From Phycicoccus avicenniae (GTDB lineage Bacteria > Actinomycetota > Actinomycetes > Actinomycetales > Dermatophilaceae), in NCBI RefSeq assembly GCF_018139485.1, contig NZ_JAGSNF010000001.1, positions 248,001-312,000 on the forward strand: a stretch of DNA of 64,000 nt. Reading direction: 5' to 3'. The position numbers and the translations under genes are program-made. The notes under the pieces were generated by a model, which worked only from the letters and a program-made list of their open reading frames with translations, searched no databases and was not told where the DNA came from. Below, piece by piece: positions 24,765 to 33,496 of this stretch (positions within the stretch are counted from its first letter, which is position 1; each line of letters starts with the position of its first letter).

Positions 24765-24824
24765 ATCGGGCGACCAGGCCGGACGCGGAGCCGCAGATGG
24801 TCGGCCCCCGCTCCCGGCCCACCG

Positions 24825-24830
24825 TACGCT
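24825..24830 (+). promoter_or_regulatory. -10 box of senX3-regX3
   Basis: TACGCT, 7 nt before GTG 24838; leaderless. It lies about 60 bases downstream of the PHO-box-like repeat. Confidence 0.55.
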
Positions 24831-24837
24831 GGCTGTC

Positions 24838-26034
24838 GTGGATGTGACGATCGCCGCGGCGCTGGGTGGTGCCGCGGGCCTCGTCATCGGTGTCGCGGCG
24901 ATGCTCGCGAGCCGGTGGTCCGAGCGCAGCATGAACGAGGCGCCCGAGCCCGAGGAGGCCGAGCTGCCCCGGGGCGTCGGCGACGTCCTGTCGGTGCTGC
25001 GCTCGATCGCGATCGTCGTCGACGCCTCCGACGCCGTCGTCACGAGCTCGGCCTCGGCCGTCACCTACGGCCTCGTGCGGCACGGCGAGCTGGTCCACGA
25101 CGAGGTCCGCCACCTCGCGCGCCAGGCGCGCCGCGACGGGGTGATCCGCGAGGCCGAGCTCGACCTCGCCCGCGGTCCCGTCCCGGACGCCAGCGCCGTC
25201 ATGCGGGTGCGGGTGGCCGCCCTCGGCGTCGCCCACGTCCTCGTCCTCGCCGAGGACCACACCCAGGCCCGGCGGGTCGAGGAGGTCCGGCGGGACTTCG
25301 TCGCCAACGTGAGCCACGAGCTGAAGACGCCGGTCGGCGGGATCGCGCTGCTCGCCGAGGCCGTCCTGGACGCCAAGGACGACCCCGAGGCCGTCGCCCG
25401 CTTCGCGGCCCGCATCCAGGTCGAGTCCACGCGGCTCGGGCGGCTGGTCCAGGAGATCGTCGACCTCTCCCGCCTCCAGGTGGCCGACACCCTGCACGAG
25501 CCCGAGCTCGTCGACGTCGGCTCCGTCCTCACCGAGGCCGGCGACCGGGTCGAGGTCGCCGCCGGGGCCCGGGGCATCGAGGTCCACATCGTGCCCGCCC
25601 CGGACGTGCGGGTCTTCGGCGACGCCGAGCTGCTCGTGACGGCCGTCGCCAACCTGCTCGCCAACGCGGTGAACTACAGCGACGCCGGGACCCGCGTCGG
25701 CGTCGGGGTGCGCCGGGTCGGGGACCGGGTCGAGATCGCGGTGACCGACCAGGGCCAGGGGATCCCGCTCGCGGAGCAGGAGCGGATCTTCGAGCGGTTC
25801 TACCGCGTCGACGCCGCGCGCTCGCGGGCCACCGGGGGCACCGGGCTCGGCCTCGCGATCGTCAAGCACATCTGCGCGAACCACGGTGGCGAGGTCACCG
25901 TGTGGAGCGAGGAGGGCCGGGGGTCCACCTTCACCATCACGCTTCCCGTCGCGGCGCCGGACGCCGTCGACGGGCCAGGGGCCGACCCGCACGCCGGGAT
26001 GGTCACCACCCATCGAGGAGAGAGCATCGCATGA
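24838..26034 (+). CDS. senX3: SenX3/PhoR-type phosphate sensor histidine kinase
   Basis: 398 residues. One membrane helix at the N-terminus (about 3-24), a PAS-like region (about 48-140), then HisKA with phosphoacceptor His160 in NVSHELKTP, and the ATPase domain with NLLANAVNYSD (N box), DQGQGIP (G1) and GGTGLGLAIV (G2). Unlike classic PhoR it has little extracytoplasmic sequence, so it probably senses phosphate through PhoU and Pst. ATGA overlap with regX3 downstream; divergent from phoU. Confidence 0.92.
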   Translation: MDVTIAAALGGAAGLVIGVAAMLASRWSERSMNEAPEPEEAELPRGVGDVLSVLRSIAIVVDASDAVVTSSASAVTYGLVRHGELVHDEVRHLARQARRDGVIREAELDLARGPVPDASAVMRVRVAALGVAHVLVLAEDHTQARRVEEVRRDFVANVSHELKTPVGGIALLAEAVLDAKDDPEAVARFAARIQVESTRLGRLVQEIVDLSRLQVADTLHEPELVDVGSVLTEAGDRVEVAAGARGIEVHIVPAPDVRVFGDAELLVTAVANLLANAVNYSDAGTRVGVGVRRVGDRVEIAVTDQGQGIPLAEQERIFERFYRVDAARSRATGGTGLGLAIVKHICANHGGEVTVWSEEGRGSTFTITLPVAAPDAVDGPGADPHAGMVTTHRGESIA

Positions 26035-26711
26035 CCCGCATCCTGATCGTCGAGGACGAGGAGTCCTTCTCGGACCCCCTGTCCTACCTCCTCGACAAGG
26101 AGGGCTACGACGTCACCGTCGCCGACAACGGCAACGACGCACTGACCGAGTTCGACGCCGACGGGGCCGACCTCGTCCTGCTCGACCTCATGCTCCCGGG
26201 GCTGTCCGGCGTCGACGTGTGCCGCGCGCTGCGGCAGCGATCCAACGTGCCGGTCATCATGCTCACCGCGAAGGACAGCGAGATCGACAAGGTCGTCGGC
26301 CTCGAGCTCGGCGCGGACGACTACGTGACGAAGCCGTACTCCTCCCGCGAGCTGCTCGCCCGGATCAAGGCGGTGCTGCGCCGCGGCACCGAGCCCGAGG
26401 AGCTGCTGCCGACGACGGTCGAGGCCGGCCCGGTGCGGATGGACGTCGAGCGGCACGTCGTCAGCGTGCGGGGCTCGGCGACGTCCTTCCCGCTCAAGGA
26501 GTTCGAGCTGCTCGAGATGCTGCTGCGCAACGCCGGGCGGGTGCTCACACGGGGGCAGCTCATCGACCGGGTGTGGGGCAGCGACTACGTCGGCGACACC
26601 AAGACGCTCGACGTCCACATCAAGCGGCTGCGGGCCAAGGTCGAGGACGACCCGGGCGCGCCGGCGCACATCCTCACCGTGCGGGGGCTCGGCTACAAGT
26701 TCGAGGCCTGA
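26031..26711 (+). CDS. regX3: RegX3/PhoP-type phosphate response regulator
   Basis: 226 residues. The receiver domain has phosphoacceptor Asp52 (VLLDLMLPG), the acidic pair Glu8/Asp9 and Lys in DDYVTKPYSSRELL. The OmpR-type winged helix (about 130-226) reads FPLKEFELLEMLLRNAGRV and VDVH/KRLRAKVEDDP-like. It activates phosphate-starvation genes and probably its own promoter through the PHO-box-like site. ATG 26031 overlaps the senX3 stop; ribosome-binding site GAGGAGAG inside senX3. Convergent with a lipoprotein gene 31 bases away. Confidence 0.93.
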   Translation: MTRILIVEDEESFSDPLSYLLDKEGYDVTVADNGNDALTEFDADGADLVLLDLMLPGLSGVDVCRALRQRSNVPVIMLTAKDSEIDKVVGLELGADDYVTKPYSSRELLARIKAVLRRGTEPEELLPTTVEAGPVRMDVERHVVSVRGSATSFPLKEFELLEMLLRNAGRVLTRGQLIDRVWGSDYVGDTKTLDVHIKRLRAKVEDDPGAPAHILTVRGLGYKFEA

Positions 26712-26742
26712 GGGCCTCGTCCCCCGGGGTCAGCCCTCGGGG

Positions 26743-27306
26743 TCAGCCCTCGGTCGAGGGGGAGGCGCTCGGCTCGGGCGGCGCGTCCGCCCCGGGGGTC
26801 GCCGACGCCTCGGGGGTCGCCGACGGTTCAGGGGTGGGCAGCGGCTCGGGCTCGTACTCGGCGTAGTAGAGGTCCGGCGGCAGGACGGGGACGGAGACGA
26901 CGTTCTGGCCGCCCTCCGCCGTCACGACCGCGAGGGTGACGATGGTCCCGGGGGCCGAGGGCACCGAGTCGAGCCGGATCGTCGCGCCGCCGTCGTTGAG
27001 GGCGTCGCCGGTGAAGGCCGGCACCGACGCGGTGACCGGCGTGGCGCCCTCGAGGCCGAACTGGATCTCGACGGCCTCGGGGCCCTGGTTGACGACCTGT
27101 CCGACGAGCACCCCCGGCTCGCCCTCGCCCTCGCCGACGACGACGAGGTTGCGCAGGTCCAGGCCGGGCATCGTGAGGTCGCTGCCGTCGGCCGGGATGT
27201 ACGGGAGGTCGGTCTGCACGGGGGAGAACACCGCGCATCCGCTCGCGAGGAGGGCGGCCCCGGCGACGGTGCCCAGGCGGAGGGAGGTGGTGGCGCGGTT
27301 CGTCAC
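26743..27306 (-). CDS. Lipoprotein with Pro/Ser/Thr-rich tail
   Basis: 187 residues. A signal peptide with lipobox LLASGC places the lipidated Cys at 24. The mature part is a ~125-residue beta-rich domain (NLVVVGEGEGEPGVLVGQVVNQG, then GATIRLDSVPSAPGTIVTLAVV) that resembles a copper-chaperone-like or DUF461-type fold only loosely. The last ~35 residues are a Glu/Pro/Ser/Ala-rich disordered tail. GTG 27306 lies 6 nt after TATCCT on the minus strand. Function unknown. Confidence 0.75.
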   Translation of the reverse strand: MTNRATTSLRLGTVAGAALLASGCAVFSPVQTDLPYIPADGSDLTMPGLDLRNLVVVGEGEGEPGVLVGQVVNQGPEAVEIQFGLEGATPVTASVPAFTGDALNDGGATIRLDSVPSAPGTIVTLAVVTAEGGQNVVSVPVLPPDLYYAEYEPEPLPTPEPSATPEASATPGADAPPEPSASPSTEG

Positions 27307-27312
27307 GCGGCC

Positions 27313-27318
27313 AGGATA
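27313..27318 (-). promoter_or_regulatory. -10 box of the lipoprotein gene
   Basis: TATCCT on the minus strand followed by 6 nt and GTG 27306. The 276-base gap up to carD also contains a small hairpin (GGGTCT-GTCA-AGACCC, 27449-27464). Confidence 0.5.
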
Positions 27319-27525
27319 GCGGCGGTCCCACCGGTGCCGCAGCGAGGGCCGCGACCGGGGCCCACGAGCCGTCCGGGAGCCGTCCGGGAGTCGTCCACGA
27401 CCTGTCCGCGGGGGGCGCCCGGGCGCCCGCGCGATGCACGCCGGGAGGGGGTCTGTCAAGACCCAGTTTCCTCTCAGACTGCGCTCACACAAGCCTCTGA
27501 CCTGCGAAAACGATGCTCTTCCGCA

Positions 27526-27572
27526 TTGGGTGCGACCGCTCCTGCGTGGTAGACTTCTCGTCGCGAAAGGGG
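27526..27572 (+). promoter_or_regulatory. carD promoter and ribosome-binding site
   Basis: TTGGGT (27526-27531), an 18-bp spacer and TAGACT (27550-27555), then a leader with AAAGGGG (27566-27572) 10 nt before the ATG. Unlike most genes here carD has a true leader and ribosome-binding site. Confidence 0.65.
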
Positions 27573-27582
27573 ACAACACCAC

Positions 27583-28065
27583 ATGGTTTTCAAGGTCGGC
27601 GAAACGGTCGTGTACCCGCACCACGGTGCTGCACGGATCGAGGAGATCAACACCCGCACGATCCGCGGAGAGGAGAAGCTCTACCTCAAGCTCAAGGTCG
27701 CGCAGGGCGACCTCGTCATCGAGGTTCCCGCCGAGAACTGCGACCTCGTCGGCGTCCGCGACGTCGTCGACAAGGCCGGCCTCGACAAGGTCTTCGAGGT
27801 GCTGCGCACCCCGTACGCCGAGGAGCCGACCAACTGGTCGCGCCGCTTCAAGGCCAACCTCGAGAAGCTCGCCTCGGGCGACGTCATCAAGGTCGCCGAG
27901 GTCGTCCGTGACCTGTGGCGCCGCGACAAGGACCGTGGCCTGTCCGCGGGTGAGAAGCGGATGCTGGCCAAGGCCCGCCAGATCCTCGTCTCCGAGCTCG
28001 CGCTCGCCGAGAAGACCGACGAGGAGAAGGCCGAGAGCCGCCTCGACGAGGTCCTCGCGTCCTGA
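27583..28065 (+). CDS. carD: CarD family RNA polymerase-binding transcription factor
   Basis: 160 residues, the normal length. The N-terminal Tudor-like domain ([21 protein letters not shown]) binds the RNA polymerase beta subunit, and the C-terminal helical domain (e.g. [26 protein letters not shown]) contacts promoter DNA to stabilise the open complex. In actinobacteria CarD acts broadly, especially on rRNA promoters. Followed closely by ispD and ispF, the usual order in the phylum (Rv3583c-Rv3581c). Confidence 0.96.
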   Translation: MVFKVGETVVYPHHGAARIEEINTRTIRGEEKLYLKLKVAQGDLVIEVPAENCDLVGVRDVVDKAGLDKVFEVLRTPYAEEPTNWSRRFKANLEKLASGDVIKVAEVVRDLWRRDKDRGLSAGEKRMLAKARQILVSELALAEKTDEEKAESRLDEVLAS

Positions 28066-28101
28066 TGCCCCGCGTCCCCGCCGGGGACGGCACCCACTGA
28101 C

Positions 28102-28812
28102 GTGACCGACGACGCCCACGCCGCACCCCGCGGCGTGGGCGTCGTCGTCGTCGCGGCCGGGTCCGGGCAGCGGCTCGGCGCCGACGTCCCCAAGGCGTTC
28201 GTCGACGTCGGGGGGCGCCCGATGCTCGGTCACGCGCTCGCCACCGCCGCCGCGCTGCCCGGTCTGCGCTCGCTCGTCGTCGTCGCCCCCGCGGGCATGG
28301 GGGACCCGGCCGGGGCGGGCTGGCGCGGGGTCGAACCGCCACCGGCGCTGCGGGTCGTCGAGGGGGCCGCGGACCGCAGCGGGTCGGTGGCCGCGGGCCT
28401 CGCCGCCGTCGACGACGGCTGCGACGTCGTCCTCGTCCACGACGCCGCCCGCTGCCTCACCCCGCTGGCGGTCTTCGAGCGCGTCGTCGCGGCCGTGCGG
28501 GCCGGCGCCGACGGGGTCGTCCCGGGGCTCGCCGTCGTCGACACCGTGAAGACCGTGGACGCGGGCGGTTTCGTCACCGGGACGCCCGACCGCGCCGGGC
28601 TGCGGGCCGTACAGACGCCCCAGGGCTTCCCGCTCGCCCTGCTGCGGGCCGCGCACGCGAGCGGGCAGGTCGCCACCGACGACGCCGCGCTCGTGGAGCG
28701 GACAGGTCACCGCGTGCTCGTCGTCGAGGGGGACGCGCTCGCCTTCAAGGTGACGACGCCGGAGGACCTGGAGCGGGCCACCCGGCTCGTCGCGGGACGG
28801 GACCACCCGTGA
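28102..28812 (+). CDS. ispD: 2-C-methyl-D-erythritol 4-phosphate cytidylyltransferase
   Basis: 236 residues. The nucleotide-binding loop [19 protein letters not shown] (about 14-32) with its Arg and Lys, the [10 protein letters not shown] segment and [10 protein letters not shown] are all typical of IspD. It makes CDP-methylerythritol in the MEP isoprenoid pathway. Starts with GTG 36 bases after carD. IspF follows after 61 bases. Confidence 0.94.
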   Translation: MTDDAHAAPRGVGVVVVAAGSGQRLGADVPKAFVDVGGRPMLGHALATAAALPGLRSLVVVAPAGMGDPAGAGWRGVEPPPALRVVEGAADRSGSVAAGLAAVDDGCDVVLVHDAARCLTPLAVFERVVAAVRAGADGVVPGLAVVDTVKTVDAGGFVTGTPDRAGLRAVQTPQGFPLALLRAAHASGQVATDDAALVERTGHRVLVVEGDALAFKVTTPEDLERATRLVAGRDHP

Positions 28813-28873
28813 CCGGGGCCGGCGGGCACCCGGTCGTGGGCGCCCGGGGTCCGGCCCGTGGTTGGATGCCGAC

Positions 28874-29362
28874 GTGACGGTGCTGCCGAGGGTGGGGGTC
28901 GGGGTCGACGTGCACGCCCTCGCCCCCGAGGGGTCCGTCCGGGAGCTGTGGGTCGCCGGGCTGCACTGGCCGGGGGAGCGCGGCCTCGACGGGCACTCGG
29001 ACGCCGACGTCGCGGCCCACGCCTGCTGCGACGCCCTCTTCTCGGCCGCCGGGATCGGGGACCTCGGGGCGCACTTCGGGACCGGACGACCCGAGCTCGC
29101 CGGGGCGTCCGGGGCGACGCTGCTCGCCGAGGCCGCCCGGCTGGTCCGGGAGGCCGGCTTCGACATCGGCAACGTCGCGGTCCAGGTCGTCGGCAACCGG
29201 CCCACGGTCGGCACCCGGCGCGCCGAGGCGGAGGCGGTGCTCTCGGAGGCCGTCGGGGCGCCGGTGTCGGTGAGCGGCACGACGACCGACGGGCTCGGGC
29301 TCACCGGCCGGGGTGAGGGCGCCGCCGCCGTCGCGACCGCCCTCGTCGTCCCCGTCGCCTGA
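28874..29362 (+). CDS. ispF: 2-C-methyl-D-erythritol 2,4-cyclodiphosphate synthase
   Basis: 162 residues. Zinc ligands Asp12 and His14 (GVDVHAL) and His49 ([11 protein letters not shown]) are present, with the C-terminal [14 protein letters not shown] loop. It closes the cyclic diphosphate of the MEP pathway. A frame from TTG 28862 would add four residues; GTG 28874 fits the family N-terminus better and lies 6 nt after TTGGAT. Normal enzyme. Confidence 0.93.
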   Translation: MTVLPRVGVGVDVHALAPEGSVRELWVAGLHWPGERGLDGHSDADVAAHACCDALFSAAGIGDLGAHFGTGRPELAGASGATLLAEAARLVREAGFDIGNVAVQVVGNRPTVGTRRAEAEAVLSEAVGAPVSVSGTTTDGLGLTGRGEGAAAVATALVVPVA

Positions 29363-29446
29363 CGTCGCCCCGCCACCTCGCTCTCGCGGCGGCACGACAC
29401 GCCGGGCCTCGGGCGAGGACCTCGGCGCGTCGCGTCACCTCGGTGG

Positions 29447-29926
29447 TCAGAAGCCCGTGATCCGCACCGGCTCGGGTGGCACGCCATGGGTGTCGAGCTC
29501 GCGGACGAGCCGGGGGAGGTCGCGGGGCGCGAAGACCGCGTCCGAGGTCGCGATCTCCTCGGGGCTCCACCAGCGGACCTCGTGCACGTTCTCGTCCCGC
29601 AGCTGGTCGGCGGTCAGGTCGGGGCACGGGTCGAAGTGGGGCACCTGCACGAGGTGGACATGATCGACCTGCCCGTCCCAGCCGCCCATCGGGAACAGGG
29701 CGGTCTTGGTCCACACCTCCGGGCCCAGCGCGTCGACGGTGAGCCCAACCTCCTCGCGCAGCTCCCGCCGGAGTGCATCCACCCGTGTCTCACCCCGTTC
29801 CACACCGCCGCCGGGGTTGGCCCAGAACCCGCCTGTCGGGCGGAGCCCTGCCCAGTCGAACCGGACGAGCAGGATCCACCCCGCGTCGTCGACGACGAGG
29901 CCCCGGACACCCTCGCGCAGCCGCAT
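29447..29926 (-). CDS. NUDIX hydrolase
   Basis: 159 residues with one complete NUDIX box at 40-62 (G-x5-E-x7-REL-x-EE-x-GL; Glu46, Arg54, Glu55, Glu58, Glu59). NUDIX enzymes hydrolyse nucleoside diphosphates linked to other groups; the exact substrate cannot be told. Its start at 29926 lies 6 nt after TACGCT on the minus strand, so the longer frame upstream is rejected. Convergent with ispF. Confidence 0.87.
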   Translation of the reverse strand: MRLREGVRGLVVDDAGWILLVRFDWAGLRPTGGFWANPGGGVERGETRVDALRRELREEVGLTVDALGPEVWTKTALFPMGGWDGQVDHVHLVQVPHFDPCPDLTADQLRDENVHEVRWWSPEEIATSDAVFAPRDLPRLVRELDTHGVPPEPVRITGF

Positions 29927-29932
29927 CGGTCG

Positions 29933-29938
29933 AGCGTA
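29933..29938 (-). promoter_or_regulatory. -10 box of the NUDIX gene
   Basis: TACGCT on the minus strand, 6 nt before ATG 29926. Confidence 0.5.
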
Positions 29939-30027
29939 CCGAGGGGCCGATCGGCGGGTCCGGCACGACGAGCCGACGTGACGTGCCGGACGTCGGCGCC
30001 TCCGGTCACCTCGCGACAGGGCGGGAG

Positions 30028-30351
30028 TCAGCGGGACCGGGCGGTGGTGCTGCGGCGGTCCGGGCCGACGATCCGGGCCATCCGCTGCAACTCCGCGACG
30101 TGCCCGCACAGGGCCTCACGGCCGGCGGCGGTGAGGACGACGGTCGTCACCTGGTGACCGTCCCGGGGTGCCCGGTCGAGGCGGGTGTACCCGCGGGCGG
30201 TGAGCACCTTGAGGTGCTTGGACAGCGCGGAGTCGGACAGGCCGACCTCGTCGCGGACGACGGCGAACTCGCGACCGGCGGGGACGAGGTAGGCGCAGAT
30301 CTGCAGCCGGTGCGGCTCGTGGATGACGTCGTCGAACACCGCGTGGGGCAT
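30028..30351 (-). CDS. Small winged-helix transcriptional regulator (ArsR/MarR-like, HTH_34 type)
   Basis: 107 residues. [18 protein letters not shown], then [30 protein letters not shown] is a winged helix with a clear recognition helix, followed by the wing ([18 protein letters not shown]). No metal-binding Cys cluster is seen, so it is not a classic metal-sensing ArsR protein. It is divergent from mscR (165-base gap) and may regulate it. The start is fixed by TACCCT-6 nt-ATG. Confidence 0.82.
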   Translation of the reverse strand: MPHAVFDDVIHEPHRLQICAYLVPAGREFAVVRDEVGLSDSALSKHLKVLTARGYTRLDRAPRDGHQVTTVVLTAAGREALCGHVAELQRMARIVGPDRRSTTARSR

Positions 30352-30357
30352 GTCCCC

Positions 30358-30363
30358 AGGGTA
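30358..30363 (-). promoter_or_regulatory. -10 box of the winged-helix regulator
   Basis: TACCCT on the minus strand, 6 nt before ATG 30351. Confidence 0.5.
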
Positions 30364-30471
30364 CGTCCGTTTTCCTCGGCGGAAAGGGCGCTCGGACGAG
30401 GTACGCCGCGCGGGGCCGGGGCGTGCCGGAGCCGTCGGGGCGGCGCCGGACCGTCGGGCGCGAGCGGCGAC

Positions 30472-30510
30472 TAGCGTTGCGGGGGTCAGCACCGTCGCCT
30501 CGGCAGGAGG
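30472..30510 (+). promoter_or_regulatory. mscR -10 box and ribosome-binding site
   Basis: TAGCGT at 30472-30477 and AGGAGG at 30505-30510, 6 nt before the ATG at 30517. This gene has a leader of about 30 nt and a strong ribosome-binding site. Confidence 0.5.
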
Positions 30511-30516
30511 AGCCCC

Positions 30517-31611
30517 ATGTCCCAGACCGTCAAGGGAGTCGTCGCCCGTTCCAAGGGCGCCCCCGTCGAGCTCGTCGACGTCGTCGTCCCCGACCCCGGG
30601 CCGGGCGAGGCGGTCGTCGCGGTCGAGGCGTGCGGGGTGTGCCACACCGACCTGCACTACCGCGAGGGCGGCATCAACGACGAGTTCCCGTTCCTCCTCG
30701 GCCACGAGGCGGCCGGACGGGTCGAGGCGGTCGGCGAGGGCGTCACGGAGGTCGCGCCCGGCGACTTCGTCATCCTCAACTGGCGTGCGGTGTGCGGCGA
30801 GTGCCGGGCCTGCGCCAAGGGCGAGCCGCAGTACTGCTTCGCGACCCACAACGCGACCCAGAAGATGACGCTCACCGACGGCACGGAGCTCTCCCCGGCG
30901 CTCGGCATCGGGGCCTTCGTCGAGAAGACGCTCGTCGCCGCGGGCCAGTGCACGAAGGTCGAGGACGCCGACGCGGCGGCCGTCGGCCTCCTCGGCTGCG
31001 GCGTCATGGCCGGCTTCGGCGCGGCCGTCAACACCGGCGGCGTCACCCGGGGCGACTCGGTCGCCGTCATCGGCTGCGGCGGGGTGGGCGACGCCGCGAT
31101 CGCGGGCTCCCGGATCGCCGGCGCGACGACGATCATCGCCGTCGACGTCGACGCCAGGAAGCTCGAGACGGCGAAGCAGTTCGGCGCGACGCACACCGTC
31201 GACGCCTCGACCGAGGACCCGATCGAGGCGATCCGCGCCCTCACCGGCGGGTTCGGCGCGGACGTCGTCGTCGAGGCCGTCGGGCGACCCGAGACCTACG
31301 AGCAGGCGTTCTACGCCCGCGACCTCGCCGGCACCGTCGTGCTCGTCGGCGTGCCGACGCCGGACAAGCAGGTCACCCTGCCGATGATCGACATCTTCGG
31401 CCGCGGCGGGGCGCTGAAGTCCAGCTGGTACGGCGACTGCCTGCCCTCGCGCGACTTCCCGATGCTCGTCGACCTCTACCGGCAGGGCCGCTTCGACCTC
31501 GACGCGTTCGTCACCGAGCGCATCGGCATCGCCGACGTCGAGGCCGCGTTCGAGAAGATGCACGGCGGGGACGTCCTGCGCTCCGTCGTCGTCATGGAGG
31601 GGTCGAAGTGA
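30517..31611 (+). CDS. mscR: S-(hydroxymethyl)mycothiol dehydrogenase / mycothiol-dependent formaldehyde dehydrogenase
   Basis: 364 residues, zinc-dependent class III-like alcohol dehydrogenase. Catalytic zinc ligands Cys42 ([13 protein letters not shown]), His63/Glu64 (LGHEAAG) and the structural zinc cysteines 93, 96, 99 and 107 are in place; the NAD site reads [12 protein letters not shown]. It oxidises S-hydroxymethylmycothiol formed from formaldehyde and mycothiol, and reduces S-nitrosomycothiol. It is coupled (GTGA overlap) to an MBL-fold hydrolase, the same pair as Rv2259-Rv2260. The C-terminal [15 protein letters not shown] segment is typical of this class. Confidence 0.92.
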   Translation: MSQTVKGVVARSKGAPVELVDVVVPDPGPGEAVVAVEACGVCHTDLHYREGGINDEFPFLLGHEAAGRVEAVGEGVTEVAPGDFVILNWRAVCGECRACAKGEPQYCFATHNATQKMTLTDGTELSPALGIGAFVEKTLVAAGQCTKVEDADAAAVGLLGCGVMAGFGAAVNTGGVTRGDSVAVIGCGGVGDAAIAGSRIAGATTIIAVDVDARKLETAKQFGATHTVDASTEDPIEAIRALTGGFGADVVVEAVGRPETYEQAFYARDLAGTVVLVGVPTPDKQVTLPMIDIFGRGGALKSSWYGDCLPSRDFPMLVDLYRQGRFDLDAFVTERIGIADVEAAFEKMHGGDVLRSVVVMEGSK

Positions 31612-32276
31612 GCACGACCGACATCGGCAAGGACGTCCCGACCACCCCCGGAGGCGTCCGGGTCGAGCGGGTCGTCACCTCGGGGACCTTCGAGCTCGAC
31701 GGCGGGTCCTGGGAGGTCGACAACAACGTGTGGCTCGTCGGCGACGACCGGCAGGTGCTCGTCGTCGACGCCGCGCACGACGCGTCCGCGATCCTCGAGG
31801 CGGTCGCGGGGCGCGAGGTCGTCGCCGTCGTGTGCACGCACGGGCACAACGACCACGTCAACGCGGTCGCCGAGCTGTGTGCGGCGACCGGTGCGACGTC
31901 CTACCTCCACCCCGACGACCGGGTGCTGTGGGACATGAGCCAGGACCAGCCGCCCGGGGCCGAGCTGTCCGACGGGCAGACCTTCACCGTCGGCGACGTC
32001 GGCCTCATCACGCTGCACACCCCGGGCCACGCCCCGGGGGCCTGCTGCCTGCACGCGCCGGCGCTCGGCGTGGTGTTCAGCGGCGACACGCTGTTCGACG
32101 GCGGACCCGGGGCCACCGGGCGCAGCCACAGCGACTTCCCGACGATCATCGAGTCCATCCGCACCCGGCTCTTCGAGCTGCCGCCCGAGACGGTGGTCCT
32201 CACCGGGCACGGCGACCCGACGGTCGTCGGCGACGAGACGCCGCACCTTCAGGAGTGGATCGAGCGCGGCAGCTGA
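31608..32276 (+). CDS. MBL-fold hydrolase partner of mscR
   Basis: 222 residues of the metallo-beta-lactamase fold. The metal motif THGHNDHV (His78, His80, Asp82, His83) is complete, followed by [11 protein letters not shown] and [15 protein letters not shown]. Such proteins stand beside mscR in many actinobacteria and are proposed to hydrolyse the S-formylmycothiol product, like glyoxalase II; that step is inference. Translationally coupled to mscR. A palindromic repeat begins just past its stop. Confidence 0.86.
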   Translation: MSTTDIGKDVPTTPGGVRVERVVTSGTFELDGGSWEVDNNVWLVGDDRQVLVVDAAHDASAILEAVAGREVVAVVCTHGHNDHVNAVAELCAATGATSYLHPDDRVLWDMSQDQPPGAELSDGQTFTVGDVGLITLHTPGHAPGACCLHAPALGVVFSGDTLFDGGPGATGRSHSDFPTIIESIRTRLFELPPETVVLTGHGDPTVVGDETPHLQEWIERGS

Positions 32277-32282
32277 GCCTCG

Positions 32283-32341
32283 GGCCGGGGTTGCTCGCGC
32301 TCGCCGGGGACGTTACCCCGTCCGGCGCGAGCAAGCCCGGC
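32283..32341. repeat. 59-bp palindromic repeat, copy A
   Basis: Strongly self-complementary: outer arms TTGCTCGCGC (32291-32300) and GCGCGAGCAA (32325-32334), inner CGGGG...CCCCG around 32306-32320. It matches copy B (33370-33428) at 51 of 59 positions in the same orientation without gaps. The 3' end of the DUF559 gene runs into it. Confidence 0.8.
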
Positions 32342-33299
32342 CGTCGAGGTCCCCTCGCGCCGAGCGCGGGGCAGCGGGGCGGCCGGCCGCTCTCGCGAGC
32401 GCGGCACGGACGCTCCGCGCGACGTGCCCCGGTCGGTCGAGGTCGGACCACACGACGCGGACCACCTCGTAGCCCAGTGCCCTCAGGGCGTCCTCACGCC
32501 GCTTCTCGGCCGCCAGGGCAGCCCGTCCCTGCGCACCCTCGTACTTCACGAGGCCGTCGAACTCGACGACGACCCGTCCCTCCACGAGGAGGTCGACCCG
32601 TGCTACGACGTGACCGCCCTGGTCGGCCACCCGCACCTGGCTCTCGACGGCCCACCCCTGGTCCCGCAGCAGCAGACGGGTGAGCGTCTCGCCGACGGAC
32701 TCGCTCGCCGGGTCGGCCGTGGCCAGCATCCGGCCGGCGCGCCCCGCGGCGTGGGTGGTCGACGCGAGAGCCGCGACGGCCGCGTGCAGTGCGTCGACGG
32801 ACGTCCCGCGACGGAGTGCGGCGTCCGCCGCGACGATCCCCGGCGTGCGGCCGGACCGCAGCAGCACCTGGGCGACGGCGGTCGCCACGTCGACCGTCGG
32901 GCAGCCGTCGACGTCGACGACGGTCGGGGCCGACGCGAGCGGGTGTAGGCGCAGGCCGGCCTCGGTCCGGTTCCGCGAGACCGGGCCGGTCGCGTCCACG
33001 ACGGTCGTGGGGACGGCGTGGACGGGCAGTGCGTGCACCGCCAGGGCGCTCTGGTGTGTCGCCGCCCCCGGGACACCACGGGCGTGCAGTACCGCCCGGG
33101 TGCGCAGGGCCAGCCGGGCGTCCGGCATCGCGGCGTGCCAGGGGCCGGAGAGCACGTAGGCCCCGCGGCGGACCCGGACGATCCGACCGGTGCGCACGAG
33201 GGAGGCCAGCGTCGACGGATGGACGTCGGCGGCCGCCGCGTCACGGGCGCAGAGCACGCCGTGCCGTCCGGCGGCCGCGTCGAGAAGGTCCTCGGTCAT
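32313..33299 (-). CDS. AbiEi-like winged-helix plus DUF559 (PD-(D/E)XK-like) protein
   Basis: 328 residues. The N-terminal ~60 residues ([33 protein letters not shown], then [15 protein letters not shown]) form the AbiEi-antitoxin-like winged helix. The C-terminal ~110 residues are a DUF559/Vsr-type nuclease-like domain: [18 protein letters not shown] and [19 protein letters not shown] carry the D...E-x-D/E and Arg/Lys pattern of that fold. Such proteins are multicopy in many actinobacterial genomes with no proven role. No AbiEii toxin gene is adjacent. The last ~11 codons lie in repeat copy A. ATG 33299 is preferred to a frame from 33347. Confidence 0.8.
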   Translation of the reverse strand: MTEDLLDAAAGRHGVLCARDAAAADVHPSTLASLVRTGRIVRVRRGAYVLSGPWHAAMPDARLALRTRAVLHARGVPGAATHQSALAVHALPVHAVPTTVVDATGPVSRNRTEAGLRLHPLASAPTVVDVDGCPTVDVATAVAQVLLRSGRTPGIVAADAALRRGTSVDALHAAVAALASTTHAAGRAGRMLATADPASESVGETLTRLLLRDQGWAVESQVRVADQGGHVVARVDLLVEGRVVVEFDGLVKYEGAQGRAALAAEKRREDALRALGYEVVRVVWSDLDRPGHVARSVRAALARAAGRPAAPRSARGDLDGRACSRRTG

Positions 33300-33369
33300 G
33301 GCGGCGATCCTCCCGGACCATCCGCCGCGGCCCGTCGAGTTCTCCACAGGGGCCCGCCGGCCCGCGGAC

Positions 33370-33428
33370 GGCCGGGCTTGCTCGCGCTCGCCGGGGACAT
33401 TTCCCCGTCGACCGCGAGGAACCCCGGC
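33370..33428. repeat. 59-bp palindromic repeat, copy B
   Basis: Same orientation as copy A, with arms TTGCTCGCG / CGCGAGGAA and core GGGGACATTTCCCC. It lies upstream of both the DUF559 gene and cysS, so it cannot serve as a terminator for either one. Confidence 0.8.
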
Positions 33429-33483
33429 AGCCGGCCATCGGGGGTGCGGGGTGCACGGTTCGAGCGCGGCGACGCCCCGCCGG

Positions 33484-33489
33484 TAGCCT
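33484..33489 (+). promoter_or_regulatory. -10 box of cysS
   Basis: TAGCCT, 7 nt before GTG 33497; it decides the start within a frame open for 236 codons upstream. Confidence 0.55.
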
Positions 33490-33496
33490 GTCGCGG

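Noticed and set aside
28862-28873. TTG start of ispF at 28862
   Set aside because: It adds four non-conserved residues; GTG 28874 fits the family and promoter spacing better.
32313-33299. Complete AbiE toxin-antitoxin system
   Set aside because: Only the AbiEi-like winged helix is present, fused to a DUF559 domain; there is no AbiEii nucleotidyltransferase gene next to it.
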